The notes under the pieces were generated by a model. That model was not told the DNA's origin. It did no database searches and worked only from the letters and a program-made list of their open reading frames with translations. A stretch of 64,000 nt of DNA from Linyphia triangularis (taxonomy: Eukaryota > Arthropoda > Arachnida > Araneae > Linyphiidae). The stretch is from contig OZ021726.1 of assembly GCA_963978545.1 (NCBI GenBank), positions 56,651,959 to 56,715,958 on the forward strand. The letters are read 5' to 3'. This document shows, in pieces, positions 12,449 to 27,199 of this stretch. Both the position numbers and the translations under genes were made by a program. Numbering within the stretch: position 1 is the first letter of the stretch; each line of letters begins with the position of its first letter.

Positions 12449-12689
12449 CTATATAAAATAACTCCGAACATAGGTTTAAAAACTTTTCAGACCCCGAAAG
12501 ATATGTAATTCACTAATTTAAAGAGAATAATTATTTTTACATACATCTTATCTAAATTTAAAGCTTTTATAAGACCAACTTGCATAAGATCATCAAGTTT
12601 AAGCCCGATAAATTAGTAGCAGTACCATTGGAGAACTGCATACTAAATGACATTCTATTTTAAACCTTTACCATCTCAATACCTCCTAT

Positions 12690-12990
12690 CTTACAACTTA
12701 CAGTAAGAAACCAATCAGCCATTGAACACAAACTCCGTCATCTTCGCAAGGGTTTCTGTCTCGTCATTACCATTAGAAATTAAATGAATCGTGAACTGTC
12801 TACATCAACATTGTGGAATCTATGCTCCTGAATTCTTTCTACGCGAATGCAACTGCCGTCGATTACCCATTGATTACATTCGAAGCTATGTAGGAAATGT
12901 GTGTACATTTCCGATTTCAATCCATCCGTTAACTTGCTTAACTGGAATCAATTGAAGAGTTCGCGTAATTTATCAGACATGTTTGTAGAT
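12690..12990. other. base-balanced unique island
   Basis: Sequence of mixed composition between AT-rich flanks, without repeats or a splice-flanked frame, with several homeodomain-type ATTA cores. A conserved regulatory element is possible. This rests on composition only. Confidence 0.25.
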
Positions 12991-14409
12991 GGAGGAAATG
13001 AGACGGGGTGGGGTTGGGGTTTGAGATGCTTTCGAAAATTTTAAAATTTAGTGGTGAATATTAAGAAATTTTTGAAAATGCATTAGAAATAAAGGAAAAT
13101 TTATGTAAATTCATAGAATTTGTAAATAAAATTGCGTTTTAATCAACGATAAGTAATTTATATATAATTGAAGAAAATGTTCAAAAATTTTATAACGACT
13201 AATTTTATCTATTTAGATTAATTTAAAAATTTGACATGAAAAAACCCATCCAAATTATAATGTAAAAATAAGAGAGAGTTTATTTTTGACATTTATATTG
13301 GTCAGTTTAAAAAGAAATGCATATTCAATAATTTGCAATGTAAATTAAAAGATCTCGTAAACAGGATTTCAAAAAGTACAAAAATAAGCATCAATTCCAA
13401 GATAAGTATTAATGGTCATTATTTCTATACGTAACAAAGTGAAAAAAAAGTAATTAAAATGTAATTAAACATGTAAGTAATCAATATAGTTCTGGTAATT
13501 ACCATTCAACAAAACTCTCCAAGAAAAACCTGCTAAAAGCAAAAGATTAACTAGTTTAACTAAACATATACACCAATCCTCATCTGAAAAGTATTTAACT
13601 CGAATACCCTAACCGTCATGAGATTTCCAACTTGCACTTAAGCAATATATTAAATTTTTACCTTCTAAAATGTTCATTTAAAATAAAGTATTCTGTGATT
13701 ATATGGTAGTTTGTGTACTCTTAATTTAAGTTTAAAAGCAATTAGAAAACAACATGTTATCTTAAGAAAGAGTTGAACTAATCTAAAGACAAAGTTCAAC
13801 TTAACTTAAAACGCTCTAATTAGGAGTGCATTTAAGGATAAGTAACAATCAGTATTTTTTCTTAAATACGTTAAACATTTTTCTATCGCCTCTAATTGCT
13901 GTGTTTGTAGTAAAAAAATTATAAGTGATTAGAGTTATGTGATCAATAATAGATCTATTTGATCAAGTATAACATTTATAATGAAACTGAGTACTATAAT
14001 ATTTTAAAAGCAATTAGTTTATTTCCCTGAAAACTATCTTGTATTCAAACACGTTATTACTTTGAAATCCAATAATAGAAATGACTAAAATGTAGCCGCC
14101 ACAACTTAATTTTCAAATCAACTAACTTAAGTAAAGTCACTATTCAAGCCGATGCGATGACATTGAACCCATTTTTCTAAATACACGTTTATTTTAAATG
14201 GTATCCTCTATGGAAACTGAATTTCTATTAATTGCCTAGAGCAGGAGTCGGCAGAATTTTTTACACTAACAGCTAAACATTCAATAACCAGAATAGCAAC
14301 TTTTACTTTCAGTTACCTATATGTATACATAAGGTAATGAAAGTAAAAATGTAATGAAAAGTAAAAATAATGTAATGAAAATGTAAAAGTAATGAAATGT
14401 AAAAAAAAA
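12991..14409. other. non-coding stretch
   Basis: AT-rich with no gene. At about 14331-14400 short GTAATGAAA(A/G)TAAAA units repeat imperfectly just upstream of the dispersed repeat copy B. Confidence 0.4.
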
Positions 14410-14921
14410 ATCGATTTCTTTGCATTTTTCCACGTTTTGAAACATACTGATTTCAAAAAAGTTGCCTAAAAAAAATGTCTGTGTGTGTACGTGGTCAGCA
14501 TAACTCCAGAACAAATTGATCTAGAGGATGTTCAAATTTGGTGTGCGGGTTACTAGTGACTATGGGACCTACCATTAAGATTTTTGTCAAAATCAAGCAT
14601 ACCCATAAGGAAAATACCCTTTGAAAAGATCATGTTTTTTAGTAATTGCTAAAAAAACAGCTTTAACGATTTTAATTAAAATCGCTGTGGTAATGTCTCT
14701 TAAGGTGTTCTAAGCATCCTCAGCTCCGAAATTCCCGTAAAAATGGTTTAATGGCTTAAAAAGATGAAAAACGAATGCCTTGAACACAACAACTCTCTTT
14801 CCTTGAGCATGCCTCATCAACGATCGTTTTTTCTTCTCTCCTCAGTATCACTTATAATAAAGGATAATATAAGGATAATCGAAAAGTATATCGCCAAAAT
14901 CCTCAATTTGGCGGAGTTGTG

Positions 14922-14960
<39 letters not shown>

Positions 14961-15128
14961 TATTATTAATATTAAAAAAGACCCATGTAAGAATTATGGC
15001 AAAAACATTGCCTAGATTGCCTTTTTTCTAAATTAATCATAAAAATGTAAAAATGGTAAATGACACAAATCCTCCTCAGTATATTATAGTGCAATTAAAA
15101 GTTGTGCGATGTTCCACATCCCTTGTTT
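14410..15128 (+). repeat. dispersed repeat, copy B
   Basis: This is the second copy of the family at 550-1130, in the same orientation and with the same order of conserved blocks, ending in AATTAAAAGTTGTGCGATGTT. It is longer than copy A, in part because of a (TTA)n microsatellite at about 14927-14970. The ORF at 14764-15015 runs through that microsatellite and is not a gene. Confidence 0.65.
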
Positions 15129-15349
15129 TTTTAAGAGCCGCAAAATAAATATATGCAGCATCAATTTGAATTTTTAAGTGTAAACAATTTTATGGTATAA
15201 AAAAAAATCATATAAGATGATAATTTGTTATATATATTTTTATTAACACATATAATTCATTTCATCATATCTTAAATTCACGATTTTCAACAATTTGTCT
15301 TTTTCTTTGGGATGAAGTCGAAACAATATTTGTCGAATATAGTATATCA

Positions 15350-15620
15350 AAAGCAAGGGCAAATGGAGCTTTAACACTGAGCGCAACCTCAGAAAGTGCT
15401 ATCTATTTAAGACGGAGACTAGAGAACAATGAATGTCAACAAAAGCTCGATGCAACTGCGACCGTTGCGCATGGGGAGCTCATTACTATTGCGCATTCTG
15501 ATTGTTCCGTATTTCGACTGCGAAAATGATGTGGTGCTGATATTTTATCGGTATTTGAGAACAGTATTAATAGTCCACCTCATCTCTCAGTTGTTTCGTC
15601 GCGCTTTCCTTATTTCTTAG
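15350..15620. other. base-balanced island of unknown nature
   Basis: More GC than the surroundings, with repeated TTGCGCAT motifs at 15463 and 15489. The 63-codon plus-strand ORF matches no family I know and has no convincing start or splice context. Regulatory sequence, an old repeat or an unspliced first exon are all possible. Confidence 0.2.
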
Positions 15621-16850
15621 GTTCGAGATTACTCAATAAGTTTATGATGAGTTTACCCAAATGCATTAGCATTTATTTGCTTTGTCAGGTTATTTTTAGT
15701 TGAGTTACTTAGTTTAGCCTTAATGAAGAGTCACAACATAATTTAAGTTACTACAAGGTGTGGATCTACAAGCGATTCTATCACTGGTCTCTAATAAATG
15801 ACTGTTAATGAATTTTACACCAGCATATTATGTATTGAGATTATAGTAACAGAATTTGTGTCAATCAAAAAATAAACAAGTTTCCAAATAACTGATTGAT
15901 TTTGTTACTTTCAATCTCTTTTTAAAATGATGTTTTCATAAACAAATTTAAAACTAGAAGCAACAGAATTGAAAAAATTGATGAAGTGAAAATAGTGGTC
16001 AAATATTTAAACAATTTTTTTTTAATGTTGTGCGTTTGAAACATGAACGCCGAGCTCAGTATCAAATTTCAACTAATTCACAGAGATTGGAAGATTTAAG
16101 TTATTATTTCTGAATATTTTAGAAGTCCCGAGAAACATGAATGCGTATTGTTAACTCATTTCCCCATAATATAATGCTCATTATCATTTAAACCATCGGA
16201 AAAAATTCGGGAGGCAATCACAAATCTACAGGAAGCTATTCATGAATATTTATTTGGCTATCAAAACCAACTGAACTTCCAAGAAATAAACAGAAACGTT
16301 TACTAGTTTTAACTTAAATTAGTAGCAGCGTATATAAATCTACAAAGAGTCAATACAGAATTAACGTTTTCAATTTATCAAATTGCGTATGCAGTTTATT
16401 AAAAATTAATTAATTCTCATAATTTTACCTATTTGTATTCCATAGGTCAGTTTTCTTTGTATATTTTCTATCCACCAATCTAATAGTATTAAAAGATATA
16501 TCCAACAAATTTATTATTAATGGAACTTCGGTATTATGTAATACTGAGATTTCTCTTCCATTAAGGATTTGTAATTTCAAAAATAACTTTTCAATTTTAC
16601 CATGATATCCTGCACTCAGTGTCGTTAATTAGTCGGTATAGCTATTTTCACAGTAGAGCAATTTTATTTTCGAATATAATAAATTCTAATAAAATCTCTA
16701 CAAGTAAGTTTTAAATTTCTGTATTAATTATTAGGAGTTTGCCTTTCACTTTGAAACTAGGGGTAGTGTGTATTCAAAGAGAAACAGTGTTTTTGAAATG
16801 CTTATATTTCACCTGGTTAATCTTTTCGTATAGAGGAGGCTATTTTATGT
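15621..16850. other. non-coding stretch
   Basis: AT-rich, no gene or repeat that I can define. Confidence 0.4.
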
Positions 16851-18229
<1,379 letters not shown>

Positions 18230-18265
18230 CATCTCTTGCAGGAGTTCTTGGCTCATCCATATAAT
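18230..18265 (-). CDS. 36-base microexon of the minus-strand gene
   Basis: The exon is flanked by TTTTCAG on the 5' side and GTAAGTACT on the 3' side. Entered with the single base left by the exon at 24141-24076, it reads DYMDEPRTPARD and leaves one base, so phase is kept and the exon could be skipped without a frameshift. In-frame microexons like this are common in neuronal genes. The MDEP-x-[ST]-PA pattern weakly recalls, from memory, the N-terminus of Bruchpilot/ELKS active-zone proteins. I would not name the gene on eight residues. Confidence 0.75.
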
Positions 18266-19726
18266 CTGAAAATAAAGTAAAGGTTAATTAAATTATTATG
18301 TATTCACTAACTGTTAATAATATACTAATTTTAATGCGTACGTAAATTTGAAAAAAATCTACTCTAAATTTTATAATCGGTAATGTCAGCCTTTTACAGA
18401 TATACCTACTAAAGACTTTTCCATCGCCTTAACTTCAATACGATGGCAGCTTTATCATAAAAGTTAGGTATCATAAAAGTAAGAATGAATAGTTAGGTAT
18501 CATAAAAGTAGGTAATAGTAAGGTGACCATTGGCTATCCGATGAGACTGCTTTTAACGAAATCTAGTGGAAAATTCAAGAGTTTGTATGCTTACCGCAAA
18601 AAACAATACTAGAAAATGAAACTAATCAGTTACAAAGTTATATCGAAACACCATTTTAGTATGAAAAGATACATTTTACACAAGGATGTTTGAAATAGAA
18701 CGAGTACAATGACCGTTTGTGCGTATTTGTCAACAACGTTTAAGGAATGTACAATTTGACTCCACTAGTTAGGTAAGTCCCCAACACCTCAAGAACTGTT
18801 TAGTATATTGTTGTTGGTGATATACCTGCCAATTGGCAGTATATTTTTCATTCGTTAGACATTTTGTTACATTACAATATTGGGAACTAAGAAAAAAACA
18901 TGAACGATGTTCGCGGATCTAAGTAATCATTTTCCCAAGGTTACCTTCTAAAAAGATGCGGCTTATACCTTTGTGACTGTTTTATTGCATTTTATGTAAC
19001 TTTCAAGATGGTACGCTAGCTCATGTTATAAACCATCTCATAGGAAAGCGTGTAACCATCTAATACACATTTCTTTTAAAACAAAAGTTGTCGACGTATT
19101 AAAATTTAAGGTTAGCAAAGAACTGTAGAGAACATCTTGTAAAAATTTTAGTTATTGAATAAAAAATATAAGGACTGAAGTTAATAAAATAATATCAACC
19201 CTTTCAACCTTTTTGCTGTGATCCAAACAAAAAAGTAAGGTTTACAAATAAGGCGTTTCGAATAAGAAGAAAAGGCTTAATTTTTAAGTAGTTTAGCTCT
19301 GGAATAGCCTGATAAAGAAAAGTTTCGATCTTCTTTCAATTATCAGGTAATTAATTTTCTCTTTTCACAACTCCCATCACTCTTTCCTCACTAAGCCTTC
19401 TGTGGAAAAGTGTACAACACGATGCCAAAGGCTGGTTAATTTTTGAAAGCCCACCTAATCCACTTGCTTATACACACTTATAAGCATATTATAACTTCGG
19501 AACGGATACAGATATCGACACGAAGTAAAATGTTTATTCTATTTTAATCTGTGTAAAAAAGAATATAAAATATGTGGTTTTCATGAAAATACAAATCAGG
19601 TATTCTCAAGTTAAATATTACCAAACACATAAAGTATAAATAGACAGATGGTCAAAATTTAAAACTGCCAATAGGTAAAATAATATGTACTGTTTTATAT
19701 AAAAGACAATGTACTCACTCATCACT

Positions 19727-19870
19727 ATAGTTAGCTCTAACCTGACACTAAGAACCAGGATAAAAACACACTATCTGGATGCCTGCTGTATTGACTGCAG
19801 CCAATTGGAGTATTTAATAAAAATGTTTTAATCCGGGTACTTACTGACAGATTAAAGAGATAACAGCTAT
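19727..19870. mobile_element. MITE of the 2.8-kb family, copy 2
   Basis: The left end carries CTCTAACCTGACACTAAG and the right end, on the minus strand, carries CTGTCAGTAAGTACCCGGAT. These match the terminal repeats of the element at 2801-2954, but the copy is more diverged and the inverted repeats pair less well. No ORF. Confidence 0.6.
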
Positions 19871-21366
19871 AATTATCCCACTTTCCTATTCTCCATTCTC
19901 CATAATTCTTTAATCTCTTTCAAAGAACAAACCCTTTCTAAATTAATATATTTTTTTTTTTTTAAATATTTCTACAAAATAAAATATTTTTTCAAATAAC
20001 TTAGAACGCAAGTTAGAACCAATCCAACTTGCTTACAAGGGTTTACTTTTAAGAAAATAGAAAGGAGTGTGAAAACTTCAAGAGACGAAACAACATATTC
20101 TCCAGAGAGTTCGCTTTAATTCACAGAAACTTGCGTGAATTTTGAATGTTATGTGACGCAGGAATTATAATACATTTCTCAAGAAATTCCGTAACAGGGC
20201 TGAATATAAGACTGCTATTTATAACTTGGGAATAATTGCTTTAATATTAAACCACAACATATATCATAAGCATTTTTAATTATATAGTACTCTAATTTAG
20301 GTAGATAATAAAAAAAATTAATTTCCTCTTATCTTTATATATCGGCATAACAACGTTGTTTGGTTATCAATATTATTTTCTAAATGAATGTTTCTAAAAT
20401 GCAATTAAGTGGAGTACATATACCAGAGACAGTTTTTTGAGGATATGCTTCAAGAAAGCAGTAAATGTGATATATTTTAATCTATTCTATGACTACCTAG
20501 AGGGACTTTTCAAGGATTTCTGAATAATATTCAGTTTAATATAACTCTTAAAATGTTTTCTAAAAATTTACAGCTATAAAATAGGCGCACTAAATAAAGC
20601 GATAACTACTAATAGGTTCAATTTGGTCTTTTGGAAAAAATTTATACATTCTGAAATGAATATGTATGGAAAAATAATGAAAAAATCATGTAGTTTAAAA
20701 AATTAACCTAAATATATGCTAACATATTGATTGAGTACTTTCTGAATTAAAAATTCGCAAATTTTAGAATTGTCCTATTTGATGCACTTACATAAACATA
20801 TGTTTTATTCTGAAATTACTTTAGTTATAGATTTTTATTAATGTGTAAATAATACCGGAAGAGCAAGCTTCAAAGTAGTTTCAACTGTTAAGGCAAACAA
20901 ATCCTTTGAGACATTTGAGGCGATGAGCGCAAGACTAGTCCATTCCACATTTTGATTTTTGCTGTTTCTACTCCATTTTTTTCAAAACCATTCATGTCAG
21001 AACGAATTCAATGTGTTAGATAAATCAAATTAAATTGGAATTTAAAATAATTAAATTAGAATATTTTTTAATTGTTAACAACCTATAAAAATTGCCCTGG
21101 ATTTAATCGGGTCTTGCCCATTTAAGTAGATATATGTTTTGGGATTGAGCTTTAAGTGCTCTGAATGCAGTTGCAGCTTACTTTTTTTTAACTAAAGGAA
21201 GCCTGTATTTTCGTGATTGTTGAGTAGATGGTGATTGAAGATCTGGTGTGAGCTTATTTGAAATACTTCTGCTGTGATAATAATTGTATACAATTTTGAG
21301 AAAAATTAAATAAGTTATTATCGTAAAATCCTGTGTCATTATTATACGAGAAAAAGTTAAAACAGC

Positions 21367-21402
<36 letters not shown>

Positions 21403-22261
21403 ACCAAATAGGTACACTATCTCAAATTGGAAATGCATACATTCTTATTTTAGGAATCCAGCTAAAAAACTTTCTACTTTTGCATTTACATAGCATATTG
21501 TTAAAAAATGTTAATACAATATGAACTGGTGTATTTATTGCAAAAAAAATCATATTTTACAAAAAAAAAAGAGTCCCTTTAAGGTCACACACAAGGTATT
21601 TTATACTTTGAGGATTTTTGGTTACCGCCTTTAGCAGATAAACTAAAGGATTTTTTTTTTTTTTTTTTTTTTAATATATTTGAATTTCAATTTTTCAAGC
21701 TTTAACTTTTCCATGATACACATCTTGAATCATCAGCTTTAGTCTTAGATCGGAATATTATTATGAGTTAGTAGAAATATCTTCATATGTAAATATTATT
21801 TTGCTACCCACAGAAGATTAACTGTATTTGCTAAAGTATTGCTAGCTGCAAATTACTGCTTAACTAATGAAAAGGTTAGAAATTTATGGTATTTTGTCAC
21901 CCTTTAGGGTAACATTTATTGTTAACGGTTATATGCTAATTTCAATCTTTGCTATTCTTCGTATTACTTTTTTTTTATTTTAGTTGATATTCCTTTTTAA
22001 ATTAAGTATTCCCAATAATGAAAACTAATGTTTATCTAAAGAAAATCAGTTATTTTCTTTTGATTATCTTTACTTAGACATCTTTCTTTTGTATTAGACC
22101 ATCTCCTACTTAAAGGAGATTGTTTATTACTGACGTACGATACTTTTCCAGGAAAAGAACAGCAAAAAAATTTAATTAGTATCTTTCTCTCAGGAGATTT
22201 GATATGCAAGCTTACTGAAATAATATGATAAATAAAATTCTGTATTCTCAGGTTGAGACAC

Positions 22262-22845
22262 CTAAAGCCTCGGGTACGATACGAGCAGCTAACGGTGAAA
22301 GACTTGCGGCATACCGAGAGAGTAATAGAACGGTGAGAGTTGTTCTGACTACGGATGAGAATGAAGGCGGTATTTTCCCATCAATTCCTATCGTGACGTT
22401 ATAGAGGAAACTAGCTGAGCGTTTCATTTTGAGTGATAATCACATACAAGATGAAGTATCTAAAACTAAAATTGTTTAATAGTGGTGAGATTATCACAAA
22501 GCATCACATAAACGTACATTTAAAAAAAAAAATAACAGGGATTCAAAAAAGTTTCATATTTGAAATGCTATTTTATTATTTTTTAAAAAACGTACGTTTA
22601 TGTGATGTTTTGTGATAATCTCATCACTAATAAACAATTTTGGTTTTAGTTACTTCATCTTGTATGTCATAATCACTCAAAATGAAGAGCTCAGCTAGTT
22701 CGCTCTATAACGTCACGATAGGAATTGATGGGAAAATACCGCCTTCACTCTCATCGTAGTCACAACAACTCGCACCGTTCTATTACTCTCTCGGTATACC
22801 GCAAGTCTTTCACCGCTCGTCGCTTGTATGGTACCCGAGGCCTAA
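22262..22845. mobile_element. foldback (long inverted repeat) element
   Basis: The left arm at about 22262-22533 and right arm at about 22580-22845 are near-complementary over some 270 bases, separated by about 50 AT-rich bases. Matching outer ends are GCCTCGGGTACGATACGAGC (left) and GCCTCGGGTACCATACAAGC (right, minus strand). The inner ends carry CACATAAACGTAC in opposite orientations. The transcript would form a long hairpin. The 60-codon ORF at 22433-22615 spans the loop and is not a gene. Both arms carry a GACGTTATA/TATAACGTC block that resembles the repeat at 28140-28265. Confidence 0.85.
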
Positions 22846-22859
22846 GCATAAGTAAACCC

Positions 22860-23380
22860 TTTCGCCCCAGCTAGGAATTGAGGTCTGTGTTGTTGTACTA
22901 GTCCAAGGAAGGGTGAGTCTTCCCCAATGCTTCAGGCTCGTCTAAAATTCTACAACCCTCCACTCAACCTGTTCTGAAGTAACTACATCACCACTTATTA
23001 GCAAATAACCAATCTCTAAGAGTGCTTTTTCTTACCTAGTTTCACTTCCTCTTTCTTTCTTTACGCAAGTAAATAAAAGACAGTTCGTAGTCACTCTCTT
23101 TTGTGCTTCTCAAGTAAAGCTCGGCGTTTTTATGATCGCAACGCTGGCCTAATGAGCTATCTTTTGGATGGAATCGCAAGCCTTAACGACGCCCTTCACA
23201 AAAGAAACACTCCATTGTCAAGATCATATCGGCTCGTGCTTTAAAGTATTCTCGGAGGGAGCTAGTGAGACTTTAAAATCTGGAGAGACACGAGATTGGG
23301 ATTGTTTTATAAAACTGAAAGTGAAATTGCATTTTGGTACCTGTAATGAATTTGTTGCTGTGCTGATTTAGAAAAAAATG
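22860..23380. other. base-balanced unique island
   Basis: A block of about 500 bases with near-even composition next to the foldback element. It contains no terminal repeats and no exon I can justify. The 67-codon ORF at 23168-23371 has no recognisable domain. Regulatory DNA or an old repeat are both possible. Confidence 0.25.
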
Positions 23381-24075
23381 GAAATAGGTAGTGAGTGATG
23401 AATTGGGTGTTTAGTATGTATTGTTTTTTTAATTGTTAAAGATAAAAACAATTGGATGGTTTAAAGATTTAGAAAAAAAATGATGATTTTAACTGTAAGT
23501 AAATATTTTGCAAAATTCACGATAGCATTAAAATTATTTCAATTAAAAAGAACTTTAAAAACTTTATTAATATATTAAAAAAGTGGTAATGTTTAGTTGC
23601 ATTTCCAAAATTTATTCATTCAGAAGCATAGATGCACAATACAATGTGATATTTTAATATATTATCAAATTTTTCCAATAATAGGTTGAACTGACTTAAT
23701 CCATTTTTAAATACGTTATTATTAAATATCCATTTAAGAATTCAGTATCTATGAAATGATCTATTGGTTAATTTGCTAAACATTTATGGACTTTTTGTAG
23801 TGAACGTCTACGGATCGTTACTTGAAACATTTTAAGAACACAATATATAGACTGCAAAGAAAAATGTAAGAAATCGCACAATTTTGAATTTTAACAGGTC
23901 GAATTTAGAATAAAGATATTAAGTAGTATAAGAAATAAGATAGTATAATCAAAATTAGTATTCATAGAAATCCTTAGAATTCTATTGCAGTATGACCCTA
24001 GTGGAGCTTTTGCATCATAAAACTCCATACAATCCTATAGAAGTTCTTGGTAAAAACAATAGAAACATTTCTCAC

Positions 24076-24141
24076 CTCTCGCTGTTCCTCCTCCACTGCT
24101 ACTACTTGTGGACTGACTTTCCTCCGTGGCCCAGTCACTAT
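24076..24141 (-). CDS. 66-base exon of the minus-strand gene
   Basis: Splice sites are TTTTTTTGCAG before and GTGAGAAA after. With the G left over from the exon at 32597-32434 it reads DSDWATEESQSTSSSSGGG followed by TAR. This is an acidic start, then a Ser run and a Gly run, typical of a disordered linker. Its length is a multiple of three and the phase is unchanged, so it is a possible cassette exon. Ser-rich stretches of this kind are often phosphorylated, which is inference here. The other frames contain stops or are shorter. Confidence 0.8.
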
Positions 24142-25219
24142 CTGCAAAAAAAGAAAGCATACGTTTAGAAATATTTCCTCCTTTGCTTGGCACAGTCTTG
24201 TAAAAAAGATGCAGATACAACACCATCCTTAGCTATTAAAACATGTGCTATTTAAAATTAAATTTAAACATATACTGGATACAAATTCGTTATGAAGAAT
24301 TTGGATTAAGGAACTCAAGTTCAACCTCCTTTCTGTTAACCTATTTACATAATAATTTAACTTGAAATTAGAAGTTTTCATTGAAACGTTGTTTTGCCTC
24401 AACTAAATTTTAATGAATTTCAAATGTAGTCTAATAAACTGTTTCTAAAAGTAGGCTTTTTACATTTTTGGTAAAATATTGAAAACTAAACATCAAAATG
24501 AAAAGAAAAACATTTCTGGACTCGGGGATTTTCGACCATGACAAATTAAATGAAAGTAATAAATATGTATGTTTCTACTTAAAGAAATTCGAAAATAGTC
24601 TTATTAATTAATTCGTATTAAAAAAAAATTTAATGCAAAAGTTGCGTGTCATTTATGTTTGACCTTTGACAAGCTATTGTTTGAAATGAAAATTACTAAA
24701 ATATGTTTATTATTTAGCAATTTGTGCAATTTATCTTTTTAACATCAAAATGTGTGGCATTTGAATTTTTTCGATTGCTAAATCTAAATTAGACAAAATC
24801 TTATAGAGTTGCCATTGAACTTTTTAAACTTTAGTTTAGTTTTAATATGCAAATAAAATAACCTCATATAATAATACAAATTATATATAATTATTGAAAA
24901 CTTTCCAAGATATACAATAGAACTTTTCTTTTTTATTTAATCAATTGGAATACAACATCTAGTCATTGCTTGAAAAAAAAATTGCTTACTGTACATGTCA
25001 TGTTCCTGCCCTTACCAACATATGAAACAATGAACTGCTCTAAGAAAACTTGATGGTTAGAAATATTTGTCAAAGGTTGAATAATAATATGACATGCGCT
25101 ATTCCATTAACACCCGGTGGATCTATATAACCTGAATAACCTCTTTATGACCTGCTACAATAGATAATGCAATATCCCATCACTTTAATGTTTTAAGTAT
25201 TTATTTCTCCGACGTACTG

Positions 25220-25393
25220 CTTGGCTGACCTAACGGTATAGTGGTTAGAGTGCTAGCCTCTAGACCACGAGGTTGCGTGTTAGAATCCCGTATGTTTGTA
25301 AATGTATGTTGGCTTGTCAAACGACGAATGTTTAGGTGCATTATAGCCCTCGTGTTGCTGACGGAGCCAGATAATCTGATAAACAACAACCAA
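25220..25393 (+). mobile_element. tRNA-derived SINE, copy 2
   Basis: Same body and 3' end (ACAACAACCAACC) as the copy at 12271. The B box is mutated (GTTAGAATCC) and several bases after it are missing. A duplication CCGACGTACTG flanks at 25209-25219 and 25394-25404. The ORF at 25201-25389 on the other strand is a shadow of this element. Confidence 0.9.
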
Positions 25394-25894
25394 CCGACGT
25401 ACTGATTGTAGGTTTATATGTCTAAACCTTTATTAATAAGTATAATCCTCATTCTTGGTGCGGCTTTCTTCTCCCCGTTGCATTTAATAACCTTATAACT
25501 TCAAATATGTGGTGTAGTTTGGATTGAAGTAAAAAAAAAGTGTAGAAAAGATTTATAAATTGCTTTCTGGATTAAGAACTTGGGTTTAAATGCCGGAAAT
25601 AACATATAAAAGGTGTTTGCTATTTGTAATTTTCGGAAAAGAAAAAAAAAGTTCTAGGGCATTTAAAGTATACCAGGGTTTAATAATACACCTCAATAAG
25701 AATGGTTTTGTGATATTTTCCAAAAGATGTATTTTTTAATTATTTAATGAATTGTTATTATGGCATTCTTGTAAGAAGTCTACTCTATCTCAACAGCAGT
25801 TCAGGGATTTTGTTTCCCATAAATAAAGATGCAGTTTACAGTGTTGTTTGTGGGCGAGGCTTTCCACATAATACAACAAGTGTTTTTAAAATTA

Positions 25895-25990
25895 GTTAAA
25901 ACGAGGCCAAGCGCGAAAAACCAAGTATCTTGCTAGATGCTCAGTCTACAATGCCATAATCCTGAACTTTTAACCGAATTTGACGTCACA
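25895..25990 (+). repeat. short dispersed repeat, inverted partner of 28.2 kb
   Basis: The segment GAAAAACCAAGTATCTTGCT continues into AGATGCTCAGT. It is nearly identical to the minus strand of 28140-28265. Both copies then diverge and later share TGACGTCA, a CRE-like palindrome. Confidence 0.6.
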
Positions 25991-27199
25991 GTGAAAAGCT
26001 ATGAAAATTTGAGTTGTTGTTCTGTTGATTTTGTTTCCATTTGTAAATGGTTCACTTTTTTCTTATGGATATTAAATATTATTTATATTTTCGGTGAGTA
26101 CATTTTTTTCAAAATGTTATTATAAAAGTATAACGCACTAAATGCGATTCGGTTGTATTCTCTTTCAAAAGCCATTTCTAAAAAATGGTCTTTGAAATCT
26201 TTAACGTATACTGCATTAAATATGTATATATTAAGCCTAAGCTGTTTTCCTGTCGGATTTTATTAGGTAGCAATTTATTAATGATTTTCAATATTTGAAC
26301 TGAGGAATCTAACCAAGTTTTGGGGTAATTTTCTAGTTATTGTTCATGACATTCTTAATGTAAGTGTATTTTTGTAAGGATTGAAAACAGATGTGGTATA
26401 TGACAATTAGAATTTTTTTTTTCTTTTCGTCTTTTGATGTTTAGAAAATCAAAATTAAAAACACAGTAACTGAAAGAAGATTAAAATATAAATAATTAAC
26501 TGAATTAAAATATAATCCTTCACCAGAAACAACATTTATCTGAAAGAAAGAAAAAAAAAATGCCAAATAAAATTACGCAAAAGAAATGTCCTATACTACA
26601 TCTGTACCAAGGATTGTTTTGAGATCTTTCTATGGATACTTATCTTCGTTACCGCGTTTAAGCAACGTCTGACTAAATGCTTCGTTGAATCTTAAAAAAA
26701 CAGTACTGATTGTTGACATTGTATGACAGTGTTTGTCAAGCAGCTAGAGTTAAAATTTACATTTGTCCTGAGGATCACAAGTTTAAGCCTTCACTTCACT
26801 TAAATGTTGGCTTGTAGAATAAGGTGTGATTCTGTACTATAAATTTTGTATGTATGTATAATGATAGTATCATTACCGAATATTAAATGACAAATTTTTC
26901 TATAAGAAACCAAACGCATGATGATTTGTATTCGCATATTCTAAAAGTATTAGAAATGTTGAAGAATACTGGTTAGTTTTTATTCATATTTTCTAGAAAT
27001 TTCAAAAAGTTATCGGAGTTAAACATGAAGAAAATTTTTTTAAATTCAAAAATTAGAAACAACTTTTGAAGGAACTAGTTTTGAAAAAGATGGATCTTCT
27101 TCTTGACATTCCTGATCTACAATGTGATTGTGGAACGAAGACGAAAATTTGAATAGAATCTTGTTTGTCAGTGAGCATTAGTTATTTACTTAATTCGGC

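Larger units (their letters stand above)
18266..24075 (-). other. intron of about 5.8 kb
   Basis: This separates the 66-base and 36-base exons. Contents: imperfect tandem AGTTAGGTATCATAAAAGTA units at about 18463-18513, a MITE, long A and T runs near 21370 and 21650, a foldback element at 22262-22845 and a unique island at 22860-23380. Confidence 0.7.
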
